From Zygnema cylindricum (taxonomy: Eukaryota > Streptophyta > Zygnematophyceae > Zygnematales > Zygnemataceae), in contig JBBHKE010002324.1 in assembly GCA_037447655.1 (NCBI GenBank), positions 1 through 37,071 of the forward strand: a stretch of DNA of 37,071 nucleotides, given 5' to 3'. Positions 1-9,900 of the stretch are shown in pieces; the stretch's first letter is position 1, and every line of letters starts with the position of its first letter. The notes beneath the pieces were generated by a model. It had not been told where the DNA came from, did not search any database, and was given only the letters and a program-made list of their open reading frames with translations. Position numbers and translations under genes: made by a program.

Positions 1-238
1 GGAGAGGGAGAAGGAGAGAGGAGAGATCGTTTTATTAGGTCAGCTGTAACTGGACCTCGGCCAGCCATCCAGGAGCTTGACAGAAGGAAATTTTCCAAGC
101 AGGAAAACTTGGTATCAATATAACTTTCTAGGGTTCAATGGAAAGGGTGCATTCGTTTATGGCTCTCTCGTGTACGGAAAGTTAACGCGGCCGCACGGAG
201 TTAAAACCCGCACGAAATTTCACGCGGTCGCAAGGAAT

Positions 239-711
239 CATAGTTGTTCAAATCGCGCGATTTTTTCCTTTTTTGTGATTGAAACGTATAATTCGTGACT
301 TTTGAAAAAATCGCAATAAATCGCGATGTACGTCCGGTAAACTGAACGAGAATTTACGGAAGCTGTACGGTATTTACAGTAACTGAACGATTCTGTACGA
401 CAAGTACAGATTTTGACTAAAAGATACGTTGCACTTCGTAGTAATTTCTGTCCGGTAAACTGAACAGATATTTTACGGGAAAGGTACGAAATTGTACCAA
501 AAATGTACGAGCCATGACGAAAAGAGACGGGAACTGTACGGGAAATGTACAAACTGCGGGATATGTAAAATATAACTTTGTTTAAATGTACGAAACAGTA
601 CGGAAGAAAATTCATTAACGATTTTTAACGATTTGATCAAAAGGTTAAATGCGTATTACGTATAATTCGTCGCGTACGGTACGTTCGCACTAATCGCCGT
701 GAACAACTATG
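239..711. mobile_element. hAT-like non-autonomous TIR element (MITE) with 8-bp target duplication
   Basis: The ends are exact 12-bp inverted repeats: CATAGTTGTTCA at 239-250 and its complement at 700-711. The same 8 bases, CAAGGAAT, lie directly outside both ends (231-238 and 712-719), which is the target-duplication length of the hAT superfamily. The interior has no transposase reading frame. It contains a degenerate internal repeat (GTCCGGTAAACTGAAC near 331 and again near 451) and many GTAC/GTACGG motifs. A 20-bp direct repeat beginning TTAAAACCCGCAC occurs on both flanks (about 201 and 719), so the target was probably already a small tandem repeat. hAT assignment is inferred from duplication length and the CA start; superfamily confidence is moderate. 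Confidence 0.7.
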
Positions 712-719
712 CAAGGAAT

Positions 720-1647
720 TAAAACCCGCACGAAATTTCCAACCAAAGGGTGAATCTCCAATGGCGTCGGTTCTTCGGTTACAGAGTCAGTTTTCGGAAA
801 CCAATGGTTCTAGAGGTGAAATGCCATTGGCTCAGTTCACCGGTTGCCCGTTCAGTTCTACAAGCGCGACAAAATTTTAACCGGTCGATTATACGTTTCG
901 TGAGTTAAAGCTGCTGTAGTCAACGAATTGACCGTCAAATCTTGACTCGTACAATTTCGTAAATTCTGTACAGACTGGCGTAAGCGTTTGGGCCCGACAA
1001 TATATGCTTGCGTTTACTTCTCATTTTCGTACATTTGCGTGTACGAAGAAATACACACACTATTCGAACAAATGTACAAAGCACAGATTGTACTGTACAG
1101 TACTGTACATTGTACTGTACGGATTTTTTACTGTACGGTACCATACATTTTGGTACTCTGCTAGTCCACATTATTTATCAGGAGAGCACAGAGACGTCAC
1201 TCGCAGGCGTAAAGATGGAGAGTTCAGAATTCTCAACAGTAATTAAAGCTTTTAACGCTTTACTTGCCTGACAACAAAAATAAATTAAGTGCTTTACCTC
1301 GGTTTCTACGACGTGGTAGAAGCAACAAATAAATATTTGACTTCTGGCAAGAAGGCTCAAAGTCTTGCTGTCGATGAGCAAATGCTATCCAGTGGCGCTC
1401 ACCACGTGTATGGTTTAGACTGGCTATTTCTGTTGACGTCACGAGCAAAGCTTGCAGGGTACAGTGTCGTTTTGAAACTTCCAATAGGGTAGAAGCAAGG
1501 GTGGCTGCTGAGTCATGTACGAAAATTACACAAATCGCTGTAGATTCATGTTCCCCACAGTTGTGAAGAAAATCTCGAATACCGCGTTCCTGTACGGACG
1601 TGATAATAGGTAAACGGGTACATGATCAAATGCAGGAGAGACTCACT
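720..1647. other. Intergenic, GTAC-rich, no gene recognised
   Basis: No coding region is convincing here. The short open frames overlap on both strands and lack recognisable motifs. A dense cluster of GTAC and TGTACTGTAC motifs lies at about 1074-1150 and can form small self-complementary structures. A stretch near 865-955 (CGCGACAAAATTTTAACCGGT, later TTGACCGTCAAATC) is a degenerate relative of the arms of the foldback element at 34260-35817. Confidence 0.6.
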
Positions 1648-1812
1648 ACAGTACACCATCAATCGCATTTAGCGTGTTGAGAATAAATGACGCTATTTAA
1701 GGACGTGGACCCTAAATTGCCACGTCTCCTAGCACTGAATTAGAATTAATGACGCTAATTTTTTCTTTACTCTAATAATTTCTACACGCTAAATACGATC
1801 GACGGTGTACTG
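1648..1812. mobile_element. Small MITE, copy 1 (ACAGTACACC family)
   Basis: The left end begins ACAGTACACC at 1648 and the right end finishes GGTGTACTGT at 1812. The inverted similarity continues inward for about 24 bases (21 of 24 match, ending in TTTAGCGTG). No coding capacity. It abuts copy 2, and both contain the same interior (CTATTTAAGGACGTGGACC, then GCCACGTCTCCT), so they are two copies of one family side by side. Confidence 0.6.
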
Positions 1813-1813
1813 T

Positions 1814-2014
1814 ACACCGTGAATCGTTATTAGCCTTATGTACTCTATATCGGCACCCCAAAATTTTGACATTGATACCTTAAATAGAATAAATTACACT
1901 ATTTAAGGACGTGGACCATAATCTGCCACGTCTCCTGGCACTAAATTAGAATGAATAACGCTAATTTTTTTTGTACACTAATAATTTCTATACGCTAATA
2001 ACGATTCAAGGTGT
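1814..2014. mobile_element. Small MITE, copy 2 (ACAGTACACC family)
   Basis: The left TIR ACACCGTGAATCGTTATTAG (1814-1833) and the right TIR (1995-2014) match at 19 of 20 positions. ACTGT lies directly outside both ends (1809-1813 and 2015-2019). The interior duplicates copy 1 at a spacing of about 207 bp. A related TIR pair occurs at 34679-35183. I cannot place the family in a superfamily; no transposase is encoded. Confidence 0.6.
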
Positions 2015-2303
2015 ACTGTACAGGACAGTAACTTAGACTAAAACGGTAAAACTATTGGACAAGCTCGGATTGACCGGTTCAGAAAGTCAAAATAGAAATT
2101 TAGGGTAATGGTTACATCAGACGAAAAGTGAGTTTTAATACAAAATTTTGTACTTGACCGTACCATGCCGTACTATTTTTCGAGAGTTTCTTGAAAACAA
2201 CATTATAGAAAACAAGATTACGATTCTCCAATTATCCAGGAGAATACGTCGACCGTCCGATTAAATTTTGGTCTTCATCTGCGAAGCAATCGCTCCATAC
2301 GCC

Positions 2304-2350
2304 TCTGTATTGGTGAACCCACCTCCGCGAGGTGGGTTCACCAATACAGA
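2304..2350. repeat. Perfect inverted repeat: 22-bp arms, 3-nt loop
   Basis: TCTGTATTGGTGAACCCACCTC at 2304-2325 (first 20 bases given as TCTGTATTGGTGAACCCACC) is exactly complementary to 2329-2350, separated only by CGC. No neighbouring gene or T-run makes it a terminator. It may be a recent palindromic rearrangement or two fused TIR ends. It differs from the GTAC-rich TIRs nearby. Confidence 0.9.
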
Positions 2351-2761
2351 AGCAGTCAATTCGCTACACCTGGAAGATAGACACGTGCGTCGATGAAAAT
2401 TGAAAATTTTCACACGCCCCCAAAGTCACGTGCCTTCGGACAAGGTGACCGTAAAATCTTTGCCGAAAAGAAATATGGTTTTTTCCTGAAAGTCAGCAGA
2501 GTGTAGGAGATCTCTGAGGTACATTGACGCGGTACACTTGCGAAGTACACGTACGAAATACGCAAGTACGGATTTGCATACGAAAATGGTCGGTTTCCAA
2601 ATCTTTGCGATTTTTGAGATTTGATCGTCGACTTACGTGGAGCCATTCAAATCGGAACACGTATGTCAAAACGTTTTACAGACGATACGCGATGTAACCG
2701 TAATGCATAAATTTTGCTGTCCGTACTATTACAGAGACCTCTTGATGTACACATGCCCTTA

Positions 2762-3717
2762 GGGCGTGTTCCCATGTAACCGAAACTTTGAAACGTTACT
2801 TTGGATTTTAGCGCAGATTTTACGGTGTAATTTTCAAAGTGTTCCTTTGTCAATCATTACTTGCGCCTTCATTACTTCAAATATGTGACAGGTGTAGACG
2901 TCTACAAAATATGCGACAGCCTATGAAAGTACGAAACGAAATGTAGACGACTACGAAACTTCCTAAAATTAGTGACGTCTACAAAAACGGCGACGGTTGT
3001 AGACGTCGAGTTTTTGTGACATTGTAGATGTTTAGGGTTTTGTGACATCGCGAAGTCATGCTACCTTATGACGTCATCAACACGTAAACTTTCCGCCATG
3101 GTTTCCCGATTTCTTTTTCTTACCATTTATAATTCGATACGCCATCAACATAAGACCAAAAATATATATAAAAAAAAGAAAAAAACATATCTTTCATTTG
3201 ATACTATTATTGTTGCATTTCATTTAGATATGAGAGAAAGAGGAGCGGTCGAATGAAAAAGATAGGGAGAGACGAGGGCGTTGTAAATTTTTGCAAAAGA
3301 CCCATGAATGAAAGTGGAGGTCCGAGACCCCAACGATTTTTTTTCCGTACATGCTTGTCATTTTTGTACTTACATGCGCGTGACGAGCATGGAAAAAAAT
3401 AGCGTGTACTCTCCCTCGTTCAAAGATTTTCGAAGACGTTTCACGCGTGCAATACCTGCTTTTTATTCGTCAATAGGGTGTTATTTTGGTCAAAATCAGA
3501 TCGCGATTTGATTTCAGTGCAAGTGTGAAGATGAGCTGGAAGTGGGTCGCGATGATAATAACGCCAAATTGCCGTACCTTCCAAGTTCCAAGAGGACGCA
3601 AAATGTACTTGTGTTTTTGCCCATTTTTCGTACGGCATAATATTTTCTCGTTGGAAGTCCCATTTTCTGTGAAAACGACGGAAAAAAACCCTTACTTCAA
3701 CACATGGGAACACGCCC
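2762..3717. mobile_element. PIF/Harbinger-like non-autonomous element with TTA target duplication
   Basis: An exact 16-bp inverted repeat, GGGCGTGTTCCCATGT, occupies 2762-2777 and (as complement) 3702-3717. TTA flanks both ends (2759-2761 and 3718-3720). A GGG-starting TIR with a 3-bp TTA/TWA duplication is typical of PIF/Harbinger elements. At 956 bp it is too small for an autonomous element, and I see no DDE transposase. The open frames inside overlap on both strands and look like chance. Confidence 0.75.
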
Positions 3718-3720
3718 TTA

Positions 3721-6700
3721 GAATCCATTTTCCCATCTTGTCCAGTACTGGTCGGACGGCCAATCGCAGAGCTCAAAAGCACCACAACCCAGGTGTTTGG
3801 CTCAACCGTTAACCGCTGTTATTAGTTCTATGCACTGAAATATGTTTTATTTATGAGAAAATATATGCACGAACACGTGGGCATTGTTGTCCACTCGTAT
3901 CGCCTTGATAAAAGTGCATGATCCATATTAAAAATGTTGTGTAGGCATCAAATATTAGTCTCCAGAATATAGCGTGGCTTCCGGTAACATTTTCGAACGG
4001 GTTTTCTTTTCCGGTCATACACGCGGCCGAAAGTTCCGAATAGTTAAATAAATCAAAATCTGCTGGTACAAAAAAAGTTAACAGCAACAAAAGAATCTGA
4101 AAAAAAGGCCCATTCCAGTTTTTGGGAAAAAAATAAAAAAATCGCCACCCCTGGCAATTTCGCGCGTTCTCGGAAAAGTCAACTCAAGTGTTTGTTTTCA
4201 CACGTGTGACTTTTAATGCAGGAAAAAAAAATCTCTCTTCACAGATGGCAGCTCTGGCTGCATTTTTAAGCTCTCGGTTTCAGTTGCCGCTGAAAATTAG
4301 GGTTCTGGAGTTGCTGGGAATCAGAAAACAGACATGAATTGGATGTCCTTTCGTGCATACATATTTGAATTTGAAGATGGTTTGTGAGTAAGTTACCAAT
4401 TCTTTGATCGAAAAGGTTTGTCTTTCTCCAATTTCTAGGAAAGTAACTTATATTGATCAACAAGTTTGCAGGAATTTTGCTATTTGTCGCAATAGTGTCT
4501 AAAATTGGTAATTGCGTTTAAGTGTGTGGAAAAATTGAATGCTCATGAGAATTATTGTCAACGACGCTTTAATTTTATTTCTTTTTTGTCCCTGGTTTCT
4601 TCATTGTCCTTTGTTTCTCTATAACCGAAGGAATTTGAATCCTTGCATGTGAAGGGAATTGTTAAATCTTGTTGTTTTGCCATTGTTCAACAATCCTGAA
4701 CAAATTGAACATTTTTTTTTCAAATTTTTAGAGAATGATTTACAATTCTGGTGAACTTGCCTTCTGTTGCAAGACCGTGTATCGCTGTAATGTTTTTTTC
4801 GGCCTTTTAACTCATTTTCCTCCGTGCACACCTGCCAGATTATTTATCCGAAAGCTGCCATGGTAAGCCAAGATTGTTATCTTCCTGTTGTTGGTCTCGA
4901 AACGAAAATCGAACATGTTTGCACGGAGTAAAGCAGAATCAATTGGCCAAAAGATAATCAAAAATGATACCTATACACGATTTGCTGCTTTCATTGGTGG
5001 CCCTAATATTCCTGCTAAGTATCTTTTGTGTAAAGTTAATTTTTTATCATATTTGTGTGAGAAATATAAGTACATCTTAAGAATAGCAATCCAAATAGAT
5101 ACAAATCATTAAAAGAAAAATGCAAATGAAACCAACATGCCTATTTTTACTTCATCCAAGAAAAGTAAAAATAAGCTGTTAGATTTTGTCGCACTTACGC
5201 TTGCCTGGAAATCTCTTTTGTTTCTTTGTTAATAAGCTTTCTGTACGATTGGCGTGAGGGCTAAATTTTTTAATTCTTTTGTTGTTAATGGAAGCTTACT
5301 TATTATGGCTTTTTTAGTGTCTTGGTTTTTAGACCTTTCCTTTTTTGTATGATGGCAAAATTGTTAATGGAAATTTCTTACCTTGGCTTCCTTTTTTTTA
5401 TTTCCAGTCTTTACTTTCTTGGTGTAAGCGCAATGATTCAATGCATGGTATAAGGTCAATGATACTTCTTTTTTAGTTTCTGGTAATTTACATGCACAAC
5501 TTGTGTCCAGCTGCAAGCTCACCTCTCATGGCTACTAGAGATTCACCGTCCTATTTTTCTTTTTTTTTCACTTCTATTTTTTCCTTTTAATTTCTTGACT
5601 TGACTGATTCTGGTGCCTGATATCTGTAAACACGTTTATTTTTTAAAGTAAACTTTTCCTAGCCATGCTATCCGAATGGAATCGATTTTATAAGTGCTTT
5701 GCTAACAGTGTAAGGTACACTTTTGATGATTTGAAAAAATAGAAGCAAAGTTGGCCATAATAGGCGTATTGGGTTCAGATATCACATTTGGTTGATGGTT
5801 TTTGGTTCCGACATAGTAATGATTGTGACCAGAAATTGTGATTGCTGTTTGTATGTGAGAATCTTTGCTGCAAAGAGGGTGCAGCTGTTCTGCAAAAGGA
5901 GGGTGTTTAATGCAAGTTTTAAATGCAATTGTTCTGAGCGGTCTGCACGTTTTTTAGTTTCTGATGTCTGTATTGTTTCGTCTGTCTGAGATCTTGCTTT
6001 CGGAATTGTCTCCATTTTCCGGCTGTTTTTGTTTTGTGTACTGTTAGGTTGCACAATGGTAAGTTGCACAAACTCTGCAAGGGTTTAAATGAGAAATTGA
6101 TGCAAATGTGTCTGTTTGTTTGGGACGCATATCTTTTTCGATGAGCGTTATCCGAAATGTGAATGCAGCTCCTGTCTTACAGTCTTCTACCTTTGATGTT
6201 TTCTGCTGTAAAATTGGTAATCTGATATAAGTGCTAGTGTTTAATTTTCCACTAGTTTGGTGTTTCTTGCACGCATGCCAGTTTACATGTATACTGGAAA
6301 TTTATTGTAGGAGCAAGCTCCTGTTCATGGAACCTGTAATATCTGGTTTCTATCGATGTAATTTAGTATCCTCCTGCTGAAATCCTTCACATTGTACTAT
6401 GATGTTCTAGCTTGTGTATGTTGTTAGCTTTTGATGTTGTAAGCTTATGATGTCGTAGTTTATGTTGTTGTAGCTTGTCGTGTTGTGGCTTATGTTGTTG
6501 TAGCTTATGATTTCATAGCTTTTGTTGTTGTAGCTTTATGATATTGTGGATGATTTATGATGTTCTGAACTTATGATGTTGTAGCTGCTATTATGGTCAT
6601 CTGCTAATGTTACGAAAAACCAGCAAAATCCTCTATATTTTGTAGTATTTGGATTTCATCGATTTAGTATCCTCCTGGTGGAATCGAGCCCATTGTACTT

Positions 6701-6842
6701 TTGATGTTGTAGCTATTATTATTGTCACTGCCATTTTGGCCAAAAACTTAGCAGCGGCATTTTCCTGTGTCTTTTTTTTTTGCTTGTCCTGTGGTTACAG
6801 TAGATATTGTTGAATTGATTACTCGAAGATCGTCTTTTCGTC
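3721..6842. other. Upstream region of the LPA1-like gene; no coding region recognised
   Basis: T-rich, intron-like or UTR-like sequence with several plausible splice donors, but nothing that fixes a 5' UTR exon or promoter. The only clear structure is the GTTGTAGCTTATGAT-type degenerate repeat and the partial duplication listed separately at 6355-6712. A transcription start or 5' UTR intron could lie here but cannot be placed from sequence alone. Confidence 0.5.
6355..6712 (+). repeat. Degenerate TTGTTGTAGCTTATGAT repeat and ~300-bp spaced duplication upstream of the gene
   Basis: ATTTAGTATCCTCCTG followed by a GAATC-like stretch and CATTGTACT occurs near 6361 and again near 6662. Between the copies, about 6408-6590, variants of GTTGTAGCTTATGATGT recur every 14-20 bases. 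No reading frame is maintained. It is probably a slippage or unequal-exchange repeat in the 5' flank or a 5' UTR intron. Confidence 0.6.
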
Positions 6843-6998
6843 ATGGCGGAACGGCAGAGGCTTCTTTACATTTGCATCAAGGATGACACTCCAGAGAAGG
6901 ATTCGAGCTCTTTGAGACAAGCCCAACCACGATACACTCGGTCAATTCTTTCGAATACTCTTCAGCTTATGGGTTGCAAGCCTCGACATGCCTTCAAG
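6843..6998 (+). CDS. LPA1-like: LPA1-like gene, exon 1
   Basis: 52 codons from ATG to a donor reading TTCAAG|GTATTT, phase 0. The ATG is chosen because [15 protein letters not shown] aligns with the start of plant homologues, which open with a short basic/hydrophobic strand before the YTR...LQLMGC block. That block and its continuation in exon 2 (ISNRAFEIL) resemble the ATP-cone-like N-terminus of archaeal 2-phosphoglycerate kinases (inference). Confidence 0.85.
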
Positions 6999-9900
6999 GT
7001 ATTTTTTTGTTGTTTTTGAGGTATTTTCTTGTGTTTTTTTTAAGGTGTCTTCTTTATTTTTTTCTTAGGTTCTTTTTAAGGTTTTTTCTTGCTTCCTTTT
7101 TAATATTTTGTTTTGCGTTTTTTTAAGGTATTTTCTTGCGTCCTTTTCAAAATATTTTCTTGTCTTTTTCTCAGATTGTTTGTTATTTTCTTGTTTGCTT
7201 TTCTTTATATAATTTGTTGGTTTCACAGCTTTTTGTTTTTTTTATGAATTAGTTATTTCTTTTGTCAACTCTTCAACAAGTGTGTTGTGCATTTGAGAAT
7301 GTTCTGAATTTTGTACAGACAGAGAAAGGGAAAGGGGAGGGAGAGGGAGTGGCTGTCATTCATGTTTTGTGCAATCCTAAGATGTAGCAGTGATGACTCT
7401 TCACTGCATACTATTGGTTAGGAGTTATTGTAGTTATCTCTTTTATTATGCATTTCTTGTCTTTCTCAATTTCATGAGAGGTTTGAATGTTGGTCTGTGA
7501 GTGTTTCATTTCCTGTTTTTTCCCCTACCCCCTCTCTTCTTCCTTCAATTCTCTTTCTTTAACTGCTGCATTTTCTCTCCTTTATCTGCTCTTATCTTCT
7601 CTCTTGTCTCCTCCCCCTCTCTCACATTTTCTTTTCCACCTCCGCCCCCCTAAACAACTTCTGCTCTCTGCCTCTCTCGTCACCTGTTCCTCCTGTTTCT
7701 CCCGTTCATTTCTCTTTTTCTCCCTCTGCTCCCTGCGCCCGTCTTTATGTCTTTTGCAAAGTTAATCATTGAGCAATTACAAATGCTTTGTTGTCGTAGA
7801 AATCAAGTTTTCCAAATCTGAAATTTCTGCTTTCACTAGTTTATCTATACAGAACCTTTTTTTTTTCTTTGTCCTTTTTTGTCCTTGATTGTTCAACTTT
7901 CCTTACACCCTAAGGTATATCTTGGATTTTCCAACCACTGTATGTTCTCCTTCTCCCTCTCCCAACAAGATTCTAAGTATTGCCCTTCTCTCTTTCTGTT
8001 TTCCAATTTCACAAAGAGGACGTTCATGAGTTTTAGCAAAAGCGGCCTATATCATATTTTTCAGCTTGGCTATTTGTTTCAGCTTGTTTGGCATATTAGC
8101 TCTCTTTTTTTGCACTCGAATCAACTGGATTATACCGTTTGTGTTCTTTTTGCAGATAAGCAATCGTGCTTTTGAAATCTTGGCGAGGCTTCTCTCTGCC
8201 CAAGGCTTGAAGAAGGATTCAGCTGAATCTGGTTTTAGTAAAATGAAAATATCGCTATCTGTGCCGGCGGGTCTGGATGTCATGGCAGAAACAGAATCAA
8301 ATGAGAAAAATCGGAATTTGAATTGTAATGTAGGTGGCGCTCACATCGAGGCAGGATCTAATAGCAATGACGGCCATGAGAAAAGTGAATGTGATTCGAG
8401 AGAGGATGCAAAGTATTCATGTACTGGACCTGTTCAGAGCAATACTTCTTCTATAACTGGAACAAATAAGCATACGTCTCCATTGGTTGCTCCTGAATAT
8501 TTGAAGGTGGAGGCTTCTGACGGCGGTTATGTTGGGAATTTACAGTCAAACATAATTCCAAACACAGGTCAGGTTTCAGGAGTGGCTGAAACCAATTCGA
8601 CTCGGGAAGCTGGAAAACTATTGCCGTCAATTCTTTCGAAGGAGCCAGAATCTCAGAAAGCAAAACGTCGTTCCGTGCAAATAAGTCGCATGAAGTTTTT
8701 GGATATTGTTTGCCAAGCTTTGGCAGAGTATCACTATGTTGGTCCAAACCAGCGTTCTGATCTTATGATTGCCTGCAGGTAACAACATTTTTGCTGTTTA
8801 CAACTCCAATCTTTTTTTTTGTTGAGTATGTATTCAAGTTAAGAATTAGTCTCTCTTTTGTCTAAGTTTTTTCTGTCTGCATCTATGATGGTTCCTAGCC
8901 TATTTGGTTTTATAAAACTCGGATTTCACGTTGGATCCCTATTAACATTAAGAAACATATCGTGGGTTAATTTAGTGTTGGTAATTCTTATTTAGGCTCG
9001 AGCGAGCGCTAAGAACAAAACTGTTAGTATTAACGCTAGTTTATGTTCAAGGGCAAAATAAAACGCCACCAAATTAGTTTTATTTACTCTAATAGCAGTA
9101 CACTGTTATTTGCTGAAAAGTTCTTATGGTTTTCTCGACAGTTTGCAACATTAGGTTGATGACCTGTTCTCTCTTTTTTCTGTCAGTATGTCTCTGTATT
9201 GAATGTCTTTGAAAAAGTGTTGCTTTGAGGTTTTTTCCTTGAATTGTGCTCTGCTGTAACTTGGCCCACATTACTAAACTAAAAGTTCAATGTGGGATGG
9301 ACTCTCAAAAGGTTGTTCTCCTTCTTCGTCTCCTTCCCCTGTCCCTTCTCCTCCCACTTCTTCTGCTTCTTATTCCCCTTCTTGTCCTTCCTCACCTTCT
9401 TCATCGCTTCTCCTTCTTCTCTGCATTTCAATAATTGTTCTGGTCCGACGACTAACCCATTTTTGTTTTTCAGGCTGCGTGAACACCGTACATCTGTAAT
9501 TGTCTTGCTATGTGGCACTAGTGGATGTGGGAAATCAACTCTTTCGTCTCTTTTGGTGAGTCATGTATCCCGGGAGAGCTTTTTTTCTTTTTCCAGCTGT
9601 GTTTATGTCTGTTTTGGTTTTCTGTGATTTTTTTAGTCTCCTGCATGTGAAGTTGTGATGTATTTCTGTGTTTACTACAGCCTTTTGGCGCCAGCCATCA
9701 TATATATCATAGTCAGTTCTCTCTTAACTCTTCTCTTACCTCTCTCCGCTCTCTCTCTGCATCTCTCCCTCTACCTCTCTACTCCCTTCGTCTGTCTCTC
9801 TGTTGTTATTCTCTTTCTTTTGCTCTATTTCCCCCCTCTTCCTCCTGCTCCCTCTCCCTCTCCCTCTCCCTCCCCCTCTCCCTCTCTCTCTCGCTCCCCC

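Noticed and set aside
1064-1150. CRISPR-like or regulatory repeat cluster of TGTACTGTAC
   Set aside because: There are no regular spacers, and the host is a plant; treated as GTAC-rich palindromic sequence.
3441-3812. Overlapping ORFs of 108-114 codons on both strands
   Set aside because: They overlap the right end and TIR of the Harbinger-like element and carry no recognisable motif.
8451-8747. 98-codon minus-strand frame
   Set aside because: Antisense shadow of exon 2.
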